Shown one piece after another: positions 23,921 through 35,744 of a stretch of DNA of 64,000 nucleotides. The notes under the pieces were generated by a model. The model saw only the letters and a list, made by a program, of their open reading frames with translations, ran no database searches and had not been told where the DNA came from. Origin of the DNA: Delphinus delphis (taxonomy: Eukaryota > Chordata > Mammalia > Artiodactyla > Delphinidae). The DNA is taken from contig NC_082694.2 of the NCBI RefSeq assembly GCF_949987515.2, positions 72,662,080-72,726,079 of the forward strand, in the 5' to 3' direction. Both the position numbers and the translations under genes were made by a program. Each line of letters opens with the position of its first letter. Position 1 is the first letter of the stretch.

Positions 23921-23960
23921 GGCTTGTATTCATGTGCAAGGGCTTGTATTCATGTGCAAG
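23921..23960. repeat. Exact 20-bp tandem duplication
   Basis: GGCTTGTATTCATGTGCAAG is present twice without a mismatch (23921-23940 and 23941-23960), directly abutting the MLT1 LTR that begins at 23961. Confidence 0.95.
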
Positions 23961-24327
23961 GGGCTGCCATAACAAAGTACCACAGACTGGGGGATGTAAG
24001 CAATAGAAATTTATTTTCTCATAAAGAGGCGTCAAGATCAAGGCGTCAGCAGGTTGGTTTCTTCTGACACCTCTCTCCTTGGCTTACCCATGGCCATCCT
24101 CTCCCTGTGGCTTCACATGGTCTTCCCTTTGTATGTGTCTGTGTCCAAATTCCCTCTTCTTATAAGTCCACCAGTCATATTGGATTAGGGCCCACCCTAA
24201 TGACCTCATTTTAACTTAATTGCCTTTTAAAAGACCCTCTCTTCACATAGAGTCACATTCTGAGGTACTTGGGATAAAGACTTCAACGTATGAATTTGGT
24301 GGGGGGGACATAATTCAGCCCATCACA
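23961..24327 (-). mobile_element. MLT1 LTR (ERVL-MaLR)
   Basis: GGGCTGCCATAACAAAGTAC at the left, then GTCAAGATCAAGGCGTCAGC, TCACATGGTCTTCCCTTTG, TCATATTGGATTAGGGCCCA, and TAATTCAGCCCATCACA at the right. This is the full MLT1 series reversed. Confidence 0.92.
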
Positions 24328-24517
24328 GGACTGCATCTTTATCCTCATGTGTATCTGGGAGTACAACTATACCTGCTTCTTACCCTGCCTCCAGAGGATT
24401 GCTCTGTTTTTTGTGGGGGGCAAAAAATCAATGTCATCTGTTAATGGAGAGCAGAGGTAAGCTGCCCTACTGAGGCCTTTTTGTCACAAGGTAAGGAAAA
24501 CTTTATTTTCAGAGCAG

Positions 24518-24662
24518 CTGCAAGTGTGATTCTCACCTGTGCCTGGGCCTCCTCTCAAGAGCTTCTCATCTAATTGATCTGGGGTAAGGTCCAGGCATGG
24601 ATAAATGTTTAAAGTTCCCCAAGTGATTCTACTAGGTAGCCGGGATTGATAAACCACTGTTT
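24518..24662 (+). mobile_element. MER5A-like hAT DNA transposon fragment
   Basis: AATTGATCTGGGGTAAGGTC, GTTCCCCAAGTGATTCTACT and the end GATAAACCACTG match the 3' half of MER5A, a non-autonomous hAT-Charlie element whose terminus reads GAGAACCACTG. Confidence 0.7.
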
Positions 24663-24948
24663 TCAGGGTTCTCTGGCTACATAAGTGTGACTCTCAAGGG
24701 CACATGCTTTTGTTCAGCCGGTTGTTTCTGATGCATTGGTGGCCCCTGGACCCCTGGGCGTGTTCTGGAAGTGGCAGAGAAGAGCTGCAGCTGTTCTGGT
24801 TAATAATATGCAAGGATTGTCATGGTGGCTGGGACAATAGTCTTTATGGATTATGTAGCCTTAGGGAAATATTTCTCCTTTTATTATGGATTCAAACTGT
24901 GCTGTCTCCTGTATCTGAGAATAATTCTATGTTCTTGGGGGAGGGGGA

Positions 24949-24966
24949 TGGAGAGAGAAAGAGAGG

Positions 24967-25016
<50 letters not shown>

Positions 25017-25020
25017 GAAG
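24949..25020. repeat. (GA)n microsatellite
   Basis: About 72 bases of nearly pure GA dinucleotides with a few GG or AA interruptions (24964-24973 and 25003-25008). Likely length-polymorphic. Confidence 0.97.
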
Positions 25021-25565
25021 ATACTGAGAATATCTCAAGAGTAATAGGTGCTAAAGTTTCCCCTGGGTCCCAATGAGGTGAACATGTTGCTGCCACCACC
25101 CTGGAGTGACTTGCTGAAAGCGCCAGTGGGGTTATTCCAGATGGAATAGATTCAATCTTGAAAACAATAGTGTCTCAGTGATTGCCTTGATGAGCAGGAA
25201 GTTTGCATGAAAGGCTGAGACCAACCCCTAGTGGTAAAGTGTGTGGAGGGTCAAAAACTGAAGGGTTGAGGAGGCCTGTGTTTCAGAAGATGGGGTTGGC
25301 TGACCTGACACTGAGAAGCATGTTTACGAACTGGACTGTGCTTGTGAGAGCATCTCCTGGGAAGAGCTTATCATTACTCTTGAATTTTAGGAAAATCATA
25401 TTGTATCTCATTTAAATTGTGCTACCTCTATATCCTCATTCCTTGTAGTTGCCCACACACCTTTGGGAGAGTCTGTTTCTATTCTCAGCCTTTGTAGAAC
25501 AAAGGCAAGGACCATAAAAGGAAGTGTGGGGTTCCCCTAACCAGGGCAGAAGTGGAGGCATATAA
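25021..25565. other. Unique sequence, no gene seen
   Basis: Nothing recognisable. Confidence 0.5.
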
Positions 25566-25567
25566 TG

Positions 25568-25700
25568 CAGTGTGTCTTAACCGGCTGCATGTTAGAAACA
25601 AGAGGGGCTTTCAAAACCACTTATGTCTGGGTCCCACCTAGACCAGTAACATTAGTGTCTGGGGGTGGGGCCCATGCAACCAGAGTGGAGGATCAGTGAT
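25568..25700 (+). mobile_element. MER5A-like hAT DNA transposon fragment
   Basis: Begins CAGTGTGTCTTAACCGGCTG, continues through GTTAGAAACAAGAGGGGCTT and TCTGGGTCCCACCTAGACC, and reaches GGGGGTGGGGCCCATGCAA. These are the 5' terminus and body of MER5A. Confidence 0.75.
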
Positions 25701-26115
25701 ATAGAGATGGACGCTGGTCCTGGAGTCCCAGGTAGTGAAGGGCCAAGCCCCAGGGCAACTCGGAGAGAAGCATGGTGAAGAGCAGGTGAGACAAGCATGG
25801 GGGTCCAGGTGTACCAGATGAAGGTGGGTCATGATGTGCTGGTGGGAGTGTCATCGGACTACTGTTGTACCCCCAGAATGTAGGAAAAGGCTTAGTAGGT
25901 TGGCAAACCTGGTTTCTACTGTACTCATCTGTATACTTGTGTTATGTACTTCTCAAGAATATTGGAATGTCTGCCAACACTCAGGACCAGTATGATGAAG
26001 CAGAAGGATACAAGTAGTAAAGTGTTAGACTTGTTCTTATGTTTCACCCACACGCTACCTATTTTAATTCCCCTACTCGCAAGAATCAATGGGGATTCCT
26101 TGGCCACAATCCTTC

Positions 26116-26420
26116 CATAAGCAAATATTTATTGAATATTAACTATGTGTAACATGGACTTCTAGGAAGCTTACAGTTGAGTTGTGAGGATAAAGTATGT
26201 CCATGTGAAAATATGAATTTCTACATGAATCTAAATGCTTTGCGAACAGCGTCTGGGCAGGCTTTTAGAGGAAGGATTGCTCCCTGTGGGCAGGAAAGAA
26301 GCTGGATCCCTGGAGAGCCAGAGACTTGAGCTACGTCTTACAGGATGGGGATGTTTATAGGGCTGGGGCCTTCTTGGTAGAGGTGATCCCATGTTGGGCA
26401 GACATGGTGTATATTATGGT
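26116..26420 (-). repeat. L2 LINE fragment
   Basis: AGCAAATATTTATTGAATAT at the left is the reversed L2 terminus. GACTTGAGCTACGTCTTACA near 26320 matches the reversed L2 segment that normally lies a few hundred bases inside. Confidence 0.6.
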
Positions 26421-26429
26421 GAGTGGGGA

Positions 26430-27880
26430 GAGAGCAGTGATACACAAGGCCTGACTGCAGGGTTTGCAACGGGGAAGGTGTCAGAGACACTACATGATAG
26501 AACAGGTCTCTTTGGAGGCACTGGGCAGAAATGTGGGGGAGTGGTGGGTGGGTAGACAGTTATTATCTGGTTACTGGGTCTTGCTCCCCTGACTCTTTCT
26601 CCTCCCACTCTACATTGCTATGAAAATTACAACAAGGAGCCACTGAGAAGCTACCAAAGACATATCTCTCAGAGCTGAAAAACACTAAGTAGACAAAGGT
26701 AGGGATGGGGGCTGTTGAATAGAGATCAAGGAAAAGGAGGCTGATGGGGAAGAAGCAATTGCTTTATTTTAATAATAAAAGAATGAAAAAGTAAGTTAGA
26801 TGTGAGCGAGTTCATGCTGGACTCAAAGGCTCCTTAAAGAATTCCTGTCTCTTCAGGTGGCTCTTGTTCAAACTCCATGGCCACATTCCTAACCTACCTT
26901 AAGGAGTCCTACTTTCCAAGTCATAAATTGTTTTCTTGCATTCTTAGAGACTTTCAAGTTTCTCCTAATCCCTCCCAAATCCTGTGCATTTCAGAGGTAA
27001 CCCGGGGAGGCTCAGAGTACCCTAGAGATGCTGATAAATCTCGAAATACTTCATCTGGTGGAGGAGCTTTTCCATCATCTGCCCCTGCATTTAATTCACT
27101 TAATTCCTGTGTATGTGCGTGTTGACACCCCATGTGCAGGGGGGCACGTGTGACTGAACACAAAGAGAATAAAACTCCAGTCCTCACCTTGTGGAAGAGG
27201 AACTAGCTATGCAGCAATTTCTATTAAGTATGCTATAAAATCAGATATGGATTAGTAGAAAAAAAATAACTCTGGTTTATGTAGACTGTCATCCTACCTA
27301 ACTGACAAGCTTTTAAAAAATCACCCCTTTTAAGAAAAATAGCAGTGACACAAAATCATATCAATAAGACTATTTTATTTGCAGTAAGTCACAAAATTTA
27401 AAGAGAGGCAAATTCCACAATTGAACACCTGGGTCAAAATCATGATGAGTCAGGAACTTTTGTAGAAATCATTCAGCCTGATTGTTTCCTGAGTGATAAA
27501 TTCATGTCAAAGGGAATTTCCCATTGTTGAATTTGCCAGCCTCTACCCCTGTCTCTGCCCAGAGCCCAAAAGACCCTGCAGAGGGTATTACAGGGAGCTT
27601 GGACCAAGGGGAAGCAGCCCCTGGGGCGAGAGCCCACGGTGCCAGCGCACCAGAGTTAGTCTGATAAGCACTGATGAGCTCCAAGATGTACTGGTGCAAA
27701 CTCTCCCCGTTCTGACTGCTTCTTCACTAATGCATTGAGGGCCTCGTTGGAAGCTGTCAGGACATAAAGGGTATGTGTTGCTTGGTGAAGAGGAGGAACC
27801 AGCACAGAGAGAGACTCAGGCGCTCCCACACATCCTCCAAGTTTGAGGGTAGAGACAAGGCAAAGTTGATTAAAAGTAAC
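26430..27880. other. Unique sequence, no gene seen
   Basis: No gene or clear repeat. A weak L2-like stretch may occur near 27165-27260. Confidence 0.5.
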
Positions 27881-27881
27881 C

Positions 27882-28244
27882 ATGACTTACTTCACTCTGT
27901 AGGACAGACTCGAGGTCCATCCACCTCACTACAAATAACTCAATTTCGTTCCTTTTTATGGCTGAGTAATATTCCATTGTAGATATGTGCCACATCTTCT
28001 TTACTCATTCATCTGTCGATGGACACTTAGGTTGCTTCCATGTCCTGGCTATTGTAAATAGAGCTTCAATGAACATTGTGGTACGACTCATTTTGAATTA
28101 TGGTTTTCTCAGGGTATGTGCTCGGTAGGGGGATTGCTGGGTCATATGGTAGTTCTATTTTTAGTTTTTTAGGGAACCTCCATACCGTTTTCCATAGTGG
28201 TTGTATTGTGAAGCAATTATACTCCAATAAAGATCTATTAAAAA
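27882..28244 (+). mobile_element. 5'-inverted, truncated L1 insertion
   Basis: Positions 27882 to about 28207 are L1 ORF2 3' sequence in reverse orientation (TCCATCCACCTCACTACAAA, CTGAGTAATATTCCATTGTA, GGTCATATGGTAGTTCTATT allowing for small differences). From about 28208 the last 37 bases are the L1 3' end in forward orientation (AAGCAATTATACTCCAATAA) with an A-rich tail. Flanks share a near-perfect duplication, ATTAAAAGTAACC at 27869-27881 and ATTAAAAGTAAACC at 28245-28258. This is the signature of twin priming. Confidence 0.85.
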
Positions 28245-28259
28245 ATTAAAAGTAAACCC

Positions 28260-28920
28260 AAGTAACCGTGAGTTTCTGTAAAACACTGGGATGAGAAGTA
28301 GTGAGTTTCCAGGAGTGGAGCAGGGAGTCAGGAAACGCTGGGCGGGGCCCTCTGAAGCACTGGGGGACCAGAGGTCAGTGCCTTGTGGGGTCATCTAGCA
28401 TTGGGCACTGAAAACAGTGGCTCTGGGGGCACGGTCAGCCTTGGCAGCCAGGAGCAGTTTATCACCTTGATGAGGCAGGGAAGGGGAGTGAAGACTGTGA
28501 GCCAGGCTGGGAGGTTGGCTGGGCCTCTGCCCTGGAGGCTCCTGACCTCAGCCACAGAGGGAAGGTGCTGGCGGCAGGTGGAAGCTTCAAGGACCAAGGG
28601 AGGCTCCCTTGGTCTTTCCACCTTCTGCTCAACGTGCCAACCTTGGCCCAGGCCCTTTGATTCCATTCCGTGCCTGGGGAGGATGTTTGTGTGTGTGGTG
28701 GGGGAAGGTGGGCAGGACTTGGAATAAGAGGATATATGTGAGAGTCCCTGGAATCCCGCCCACCTCGTACTCATCCTCAGTATAAGGGAGGCAAGTGAGA
28801 GAGCTGAACACTCTGCAGCTATCATTTTCCTTCTGACTCTGCCCTGCGCTGGAGCCCTAGGGAAGCCCTGTTGCATCCACATCAGCGATGAGAACAAAAA
28901 GGTTGAAGTGAGTATAACGG
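28260..28920. other. Unique sequence, no gene seen
   Basis: A 193-codon open frame on the minus strand (28391-28972) runs into the MLT1 LTR and shows no domain. Not a supported gene. Confidence 0.5.
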
Positions 28921-28924
28921 GGTT

Positions 28925-29379
28925 GTATTCATTTACTAGAGCTGCCCTAACAAAGTGCCACAAACTGGGCATCTGAAGTGGCAGAAATTTATTGTGTCCT
29001 AGTTCTGGAGGCTAGAAGTCCAAGATCAAGGTGCTGCCAGGGTTGGTTCCTTTTGTAGGTTGTGAGGGAGAATCTGCCCCTTGAGTCTCCCCCAGCATCT
29101 CCTGGTGTGCTGGCATCTTTGTTGTTCTTTGACTTGCAGCTGTATTACCCCGATCTCTGACTCATCTTAACTTGCTGTTTTCCCAGTGTGCATGTCTGTC
29201 CCTGTGTCCACATTTCCCCTTTTCATAAGGACACAGTCATATTGGATTAGATCCACCCTAATGACCTCATCTTAACTTGATCATCTGCAAAGACTAGTTC
29301 CCAATAAGGTCACATTCACAGGTACTGGAGTTTAGAACTTCCACATCTTTTTGGGGGGACAGAAGTCAAACCGTAATAG
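28925..29379 (-). mobile_element. MLT1 LTR (ERVL-MaLR), longer subtype
   Basis: ACTAGAGCTGCCCTAACAAA at the left, TTCTGGAGGCTAGAAGTCCA, CATATTGGATTAGATCCACC and AGTCAAACCGTAATAG at the right. An extra segment, GCATCTCCTGGTGTGCTGGC near 29095, is found in MLT1C/D-type LTRs but not in the shorter copies here. Confidence 0.9.
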
Positions 29380-29419
29380 GGGGCAAGGGTGCCACTGGGC
29401 TATAAGATATATGGGGAAG

Positions 29420-29580
29420 AGTGTGAGTTTTAGGAACGGGCAGGTGGCAGCCCTGTGGCATGTGAGCTAGGCGGGTCATTCAGTACTTGTGTTCTTAGTT
29501 GTAAAATCAGGGTTTACAGAGTGCTACTTCACAGAGTTGGTGCAAGGATGATGATGGATCTAAAGACCCCTGGATTTTTG
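29420..29580 (+). repeat. MIR SINE fragment
   Basis: TGTGAGTTTTAGGAACGGGC, GTTCTTAGTTGTAAAATCAG and GAGTTGGTGCAAGGATGATG follow the MIR order. Confidence 0.6.
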
Positions 29581-30004
29581 AAGATCAAGCACCTCTCAGT
29601 CGTTATGGCAATAACGTGCCACCCATGTGTTCCCTCCCTGAAGAGAATGGTCCTATTCTTAGTTCCCTTGTTTTCTCAGCTATGAAATGGGTTGGATAAA
29701 TAGTGCGTTAACTGGGCGTGTAATCCCGCAGTGTGGCAGCTATAAAAAAAGGGTAACAATGTGTGTGTTGGCAGCAGGCCATGTCTGGAATGGGGGGCAG
29801 GGCGTTAAGATCAACAAGGAACGAAAGACTCAGGGGATTTGGTTAGGCCATGAGGAAAAGGGAGGTGGCACCGAACAGGGCTTCAAGCTGGGCAGAGAGC
29901 AGCAGGGCTTGTGTGGTGTAGCGGGAAGGCAGGAGATATTCAAAAGTTTGCCTTCGGCTGTGTTCCAAACGATGCTAAGATTCTGATTCCAACTAATTCT
30001 GGTG

Positions 30005-30841
30005 TGTGTGGGGTTTTTTCCACACACCAAGCAAATCTCTGACACCAGCCGGGTGTCCTACTATTCAACCCAATTCTGACACTATCTACCTGGAGACAGC
30101 ATTAGGTCCCACAGGTCAAGGGCTTTGTCCTACAAGACTGACCCCCCACCACCAGTTCAGATGCCAACTGCAAGCCTAGGTTGTCACCTGTGCTTCTGAC
30201 TGATGGGCTGTGAACTGGAGGTTCCCTTGCCCCCCTCCTTGGCTTTGGTTAATTTGCTAGAGTGGCTCACAGAACCCAGAGAAACATATTACTTACTAGA
30301 TTGCCAGTTTATTATAGAAGGATGTAACTCAGGAACAGCCAGATGGAAGAGATGTGTAGGGCAAGGTATCTGGGAAGGTGCAAAGGGCTTCCAGGTTTGG
30401 TACTCCCCAAATCTCCACATCTCCACCAACCCAGAAGCTCTTCAGACCCCGTCCTTTTGGGATCTTTGTGTAGGCTTCATCATGTAGGCATGATTTATCA
30501 TTAATTCCATTTTCATCGTTTCTCCCTTCCCAAGAGAATGGGGGTTGGGGATAAAAATCACAAACTTCTAATCATGGCTTGAGCTTTCTGGTGGCCAGTC
30601 CTCCTCCAGGAGCCCACCTAGAATTCCCTCATTAGAACAAAAGACACTCCTATTACCCAATTACAAAGGTTTCAGGAGCCCTGTGTCAGAAACTGGGCTC
30701 AAAGACCAAATATTAGAACAAAAGATGTTCCTAGTGTTCTTATCGCTTAGGAAATTCCAAGGGTTTCAGGAGCTCTGTGCCAGGACCTGGGGGCAGAGAC
30801 CAATGTATATTTTCTATTATCTCAACAGGTGCTATTTCACA
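30005..30841 (-). mobile_element. Solitary LTR of about 0.84 kb, ERVL-like, subfamily not identified
   Basis: On the minus strand it begins TGTGAAATAGCACCTGTTGA and ends with GGTGTGTGGAAAAAACCCCA followed by CACA, so the ends are TG...CA. A polyadenylation signal region (complement of CCAGTTTATTATAG at 30305-30318) is followed by GTTCTGTGAGCCACTCTAGC on the minus strand. I recognise the text as a common eutherian LTR but cannot assign MER21, MER74 or another name safely. An internal duplication at 30631-30806 is listed separately. Confidence 0.75.
30631..30806. repeat. Internal tandem duplication in the LTR
   Basis: Two diverged units each start ATTAGAACAAAAGA (30631 and 30712) and run through GGTTTCAGGAGC, CTGTGTCAG or CTGTGCCAG, and end AGACCAA. 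Period 81, second unit about 95 bases. Confidence 0.8.
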
Positions 30842-33800
30842 GCCATGGTGCATGTCATAATCCTGTCCTTGGGTCACATTGGCTGTGACCTCTGACATCC
30901 TTCCCAGGATGGGGGACTTGCGACTTGCTTCTGGAAAGTCCTAGGACTCCAGCTGCTCAACGTTTGAGGCTTTCCGTATTAGCTCTATTTACCAATTGTG
31001 GATTCCTTTCTTTGGTAGCTCTATTATTTATAAATAAATATCTTTAGTCTTCTAGCCTAAATGAAGGGAGCTATTCCTTAGAGGCTGCAGAGAATGACCA
31101 GCCCCTCCACTGTGACCTTCACGGTCATTGAAGGTGTTGGGTCAGTGCCTCTCTGGCCTCCTCACCCGTCTGTGGGCTGGAGACCTTGCTGCTGGGCCAG
31201 GGTTTGCACTTGTGCACAGACACATTCATCATGGTGTTTTACCGCCGGGTCTGTCCCCTGCTCATCAGTGTTCCTGGACTGACTTCTCACTCCTTGAAGG
31301 CTGGAAGCCCACACCTTTCACCGTAGCCTGAAAGGGGGGGGGGGCAGCTGGTTCACAAAGAAAGCTACGGCTGGTGATTTTTCTTTTTCTTCTTGCTCAG
31401 TTCTGAAGCTGAAAAAAATCACAGCATACTTCAAACTTGAACAGTGGCTGTGAACGTATTCACTCTTGAATTCATCTGTGAGGTTATTATACGCAGCTTT
31501 GATGTTACAGCAAGACTACCTGGGTCGTTTTGTTCCAATTACTCAGTGCAGAGGAGGAGGACTTCATGCCACATGAAGGTGCTGACTTTGATGTTGTGTC
31601 GAGGCTGCCCTTCCCGGGGCTGGTGCATCTGGAGCCACTCTGGGCAGCTGGGGCGCATCCACACGGTGGGGCCCTAACCTGGAGCGGGAGGACTGGGTGC
31701 TCTGCACCCTGAGGAGCTGTTGTGAGGAAGCCATAAATGCAGGCCCGTGCAACACATTTCCCATGGCATCACAGAGGATTCAGAAATAACCTCATTTTCC
31801 TCAATTAGGAAGATGGAGATGGTAATGGCTGTACTTTGCTCTCTTCAGACGTCTTTCATCTCTGCATCACAAAGTGCTCTGAAAGCATGATTAAGGAAGC
31901 TTCCCAAATCCCCAGCTGGGCAGGCGCCCCACTGCCTGCTTCAGTCTAGGCTAAATGGTTGAGGCCAGCTCGCTAGGTGAGCTCAGGGTAATAGGAGATC
32001 CTGCTGACCCCAACACAGGGCAAGGACAGATGCTGGGACCCCCGCTGGATGGGGGCGAGGAGAGGGCGCGAGGCAGCCCCGTGCAGAGGTGCAGAGGTGG
32101 ATTCCCGGGCAGGGAGGAAGGGGTCTCAGACCGGCCCTGGTTGTCCCACTGGCCTGTGGTCAAAGCATGGGCCAGTTACCACCACTGCCACCCGCCCCCA
32201 TCCGGGTCTCAGAGTCAGTGCCTGCAAAGCTGGGATGGAAATTTGATGCGTCAGGTCTCTCCTGGCTTTGCTGTTCTGTGTCGTGTCATGATGGATCTGA
32301 CAGCCCTGGACTCCCCAGACCAACCTGGTGTCTCTCCTTGACGTTCCTGCTCAGAACCCGGGATGCCCTGCAGTCCTTATGGGACTGGATTACTCTCCTC
32401 TGTGTCCATTCAGGCCACACTCCTCCTCCAGGGCCCTCCAGCTCCTGCAAGCTCCTGCCAAGCCTCAGGCATCAATGACCCAGCTGACTGTGCTTTTAGA
32501 GCTTTTAGATTGTCTGTCTGTTCACCTCTTATGGCTACCAGTATTCCTACCTCCTGTCGTGGTCATTCCTGTCCCCTTCCCAATTAGCTGTCCTTGTGTG
32601 CTACAGGCTACAAACAAAACTCACCGAGCTACTAAAATGTACGTGCAACAAGGAGGCTGCGAGTCTCCCATGTGTATCTCTGCATGGATAGCGGAACCTC
32701 TCACCTGGGCGCCCAGTTGCCTTTTTAACACCTTTCTTTTCTCAACTGTGCTCCGAATGGCTGAGGTTGCGGGGTACTTGAGTTCTGGATGATGGGACAT
32801 AATGTAACTGCAGAAACAGGTGGTGCACAAAGGGTGAGCCTCCAGACAGAAGAGGTCAGTGGAAAGTCCATCTCCTTCTACTTGAAGAGGAATTAGAAAC
32901 ACAAAGAAAGAAATTTGACCTGTTCTTTGTTATTGCTGATTAATATATGCTTCTAAATGCTGCATTTTGAAAAAGTGACGCCACACAAAAAATATTTCCC
33001 ACCAGTGTTTTGGAAATCCCAAGGGTTTCCCAGGTGAGAAAGCTGACAAGGGTAAATCACGCCTTGGAGGATGGCTTCTTAATTGGAAGATTCTTATCCT
33101 TGCCCTAGACGTTGTGTCCTGCCATCTCACTGTCCCACGAGAGGACTGTGTTGGGGGAGGCACTCACCCTGGGCTCTCGGGAGCTGGGGCTTAGTGCTGT
33201 CAGGCTGGAAAGCTGCCTGGGTGCCCCAGTCATGGGTTTCTCTGACCAGTCGCAAGGACAATTCTGGGGAAAAGCTGTATTTTGTTGTAGAGGTTTTCAA
33301 GTGTAAAAAGCCCAGTAAAACTTAATTCTATCCCTTTTCTGGAACAAACAAAAAGAAAACGGCTGAAGTGGAAAATTCAGAATGGGAAATATAGGGTAGT
33401 TATTAGGTTGGAGTTTCAAAAAGGAGAAAGAATTCCTGTGAGTTTTCCACACGTTGGCACTGTGTGGGGACCACCCATCTGCTGGGCAATGGACTTGGGC
33501 CTTAACAGGCCGTTCTGACGTGAGTGAGATGCTTCCCGTAGATCGCTTCTGTGAGCTTCTCTTTTGTTTGGCCTCATTGCCAGTCCTGACTTCATTTCAG
33601 CACCCCTGCCCCCATCCCACACTGCTCACAGGCAGGTTCACTGATGCAACTGACCGCAGCTTAGTCTGGGGGATCCTTTCCGAGTCTATAAGCAGCTGCA
33701 GGGCCCCTCCTGTGGCTTTCCAGGGCGCAGGGTCTCAGTCACCCTGCTGTGCTCTCGTGTGTCTCTGCTACTGGGCCTCCTTTGCTGCCATCAAATTTGG

Positions 33801-34465
33801 GACAAGGATTCCCAGCGGCAGCCCTTGTGGTACCATCTGTAGGACATGACTGCATCCTAACTCCTGAGTTTCGCCTTCACAACCTGCCTCCTTCTCCAGT
33901 TTCATCAGGCTCAGAGGTCACCCTGCCTGCCCCTTTGACCGGTGACCAGAATCCTTGCTTGTTTGAGGTGTAGCACCATCAGACCATCTGTGACAGCATG
34001 CAAGAAAGGCAGGGTGGCACGTGGGACATGGGAGGGGGGACTAAATCCCCTGCCCAGGAGGGGCTACAGGGTCCCACCTGGAGATAATTGTAAAGGGATC
34101 TTCTTCGGATGTTATGTTAACAGAAGGGGGAGACAGTGAATTTTCTTTGCCATCTCTTTAGGTTATTTGTTTTATTGCTTTAATTTGCATTGCATGGCAG
34201 CGTGCAGTGGTCCATCATTTCACAAATACCTTGGCCTCTCTCATCCATGCCCTGTTAGTATCATCAGTGGCAGAAGTGGCCAACCGATCATCAAGGGTGT
34301 GTGTTCTCCACGGGAGCACAGAGCTGTTGCTGGGAGGGGCTGCCCAGTGAGGGCTACACTCATCAGCACCCTTGAGTTTGGGTGGCTCCTGTGATGAGCT
34401 GTTGCCAACAGGAATGTTAGTGGAGTTGAGGCGTGTCACGTCTGGACCAAGGGAGTTAAAAAGTC
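30842..34465. other. Long unique region, no gene seen
   Basis: About 3.6 kb without a repeat I can name. A run of 11 G lies at 31334-31344. Positions 32040-32130 are GC-rich with several CpG, but too short and CpG-poor for an island. Open frames up to 154 codons have no recognised domain. Confidence 0.5.
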
Positions 34466-34469
34466 TCTC

Positions 34470-34655
34470 CAGTCAGCTGATTGGAGAAACCTTTGAAGGA
34501 CTTAGAGTGCGCAGAGCCACAAGATAGAAGGACCCTGGGTCCCTGAGGTGCCTGACGAGAAGCACCCGAATTGGACTGTGACAGTCATTGTGTTAACCCC
34601 CTGAGAACTCCTGGGAATTAACTGAAATACAGTAGTTAGTGTTACTATAACTAAT
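34470..34655 (+). repeat. Possible LTR 3' fragment
   Basis: ATAGAAGGACCCTGGGTCCC and the later TAGTTAGTGTTACTATAACT resemble the 3' part of MaLR-type LTRs. Weak and without clear ends. Confidence 0.35.
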
Positions 34656-34811
34656 GCACATTGGTCTAGTCAACTCAAAGTCTTTGGCTTAACCAAGCAG
34701 GGGCCGCCCTATCCTGCTCTGCGTTCATCTCCCTGGTTTCTCTCTTCATTGAGGAGCTCAGGAGGTGCTACTGTTGAGTGGGACAGTTTTGAAGAAAGAA
34801 TTATGTGAGGA

Positions 34812-35171
34812 GGGACTTCCCTGGTGGCTCAGTGGTTAAGAATCCACCTGACAATGCAGGGAAACGGGTTCGAGCCCTGGTCCGGGAAGATCCCACATGC
34901 CACGGAGCAACTAAGCCCGTGCACCACACCTACTGAGCCTGCTCTCTAGAGCCTGTGAGCCACAACTACTGAGCCCGCGTGCCACAACTACTGAAGCCCG
35001 TGCGCCTAGAGCCCGTGCTCTGCAACAAGAGAAGCCACTGCAGTGAGAAGCCTGCCCACCGCAACGAAGAGTAGCCCCTGCTCGCCGCAACTAGAGAAAA
35101 ACCCGCGTGCAGCAACGAAGACCCAACGTAGCCAAAACTAAATAAATAAATAAAATTTTAAAAAAAACCAA
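34812..35171 (+). mobile_element. CHR-1-like long SINE
   Basis: Full-length long form: GGGACTTCCCTGGTGGCTCA, box B GGTTCGAGCCC, repeated CACAACTACTGA units, then an AAATAAATAAATAAAATTTT tail. Target duplication AAAGAATTATGTGAGGA(G) lies at 34795-34812 and 35172-35189. The final base is shared with the SINE start, so the junction is ambiguous by one base. Confidence 0.95.
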
Positions 35172-35388
35172 AAAGAATTATGTGAGGAGACAAACAGGAT
35201 AAGAGCTGGGTTAGGATAGTTATTGAAGGAATTTCTTCTCTGGGCCCTGTGAGAATATTTTTTTAGTGATTTCTGGGTCTCTGAAATTATGAAAGTAATG
35301 GAGTCATGAATATAATTACCTCTATTCTGTAATTACCCGGCAAATATCATATGAATACATAGGGGGTTTGAGTCAGCAGATCTGGCAG

Positions 35389-35498
35389 CTGCAGAGTTTG
35401 ATTATGATGATTTAGCTGTTGGGAAATGCCAGGGATTAATTTCAGTCATCAGTGTAGGAACAACAAGGAGAAATGGCCCCAAATTAGGGAAGGACACA
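35389..35498 (+). repeat. Left arm of an unexplained 110-bp inverted repeat
   Basis: Matches the reverse complement of 36136-36245 at 99 of 110 positions with no gaps. The outer edge starts CTGCAGAGTTTGATT and the inner edge ends GGACACA. It does not resemble any SINE, LINE, LTR or DNA transposon family that I recognise. Confidence 0.9.
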
Positions 35499-35744
35499 GG
35501 CAGTCTGCGTGGTGAGAGCACTTGGTGACTGGGGGGTCAATTAGTCGAAGGAGCCCACCTCGGAGAAGGCCCAGCCGTTCCTGCAGGACCAGGGGCAAAC
35601 TGCACGTTTGTTTGCACTCCGCCATTTCCCCAGGTCGTTGCTCTTCGAGCATCTCACACGTGCGATCTGTGAAGGTAACAGGTGCGTTTGCTTGAGCTCT
35701 CTGGCTTCTGCATCAAGCGTTGCTCCTTTACAACGTGGCCCCAG

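Noticed and set aside
24930..25076. Arg-Glu repeat peptide in an open frame
   Set aside because: Produced by the (GA)n microsatellite.
28391..28972. 193-codon open frame on the minus strand
   Set aside because: Its start lies inside the MLT1 LTR and the remainder has no domain or splice signals.
32040..32130. Possible CpG island or promoter
   Set aside because: Too short, with few CpG dinucleotides and no adjacent first-exon features.
32328..32792. 154-codon open frame with hydrophobic, Leu-rich stretches
   Set aside because: Several overlapping frames are open in the same GC-richer region, as expected from composition. No family recognised.
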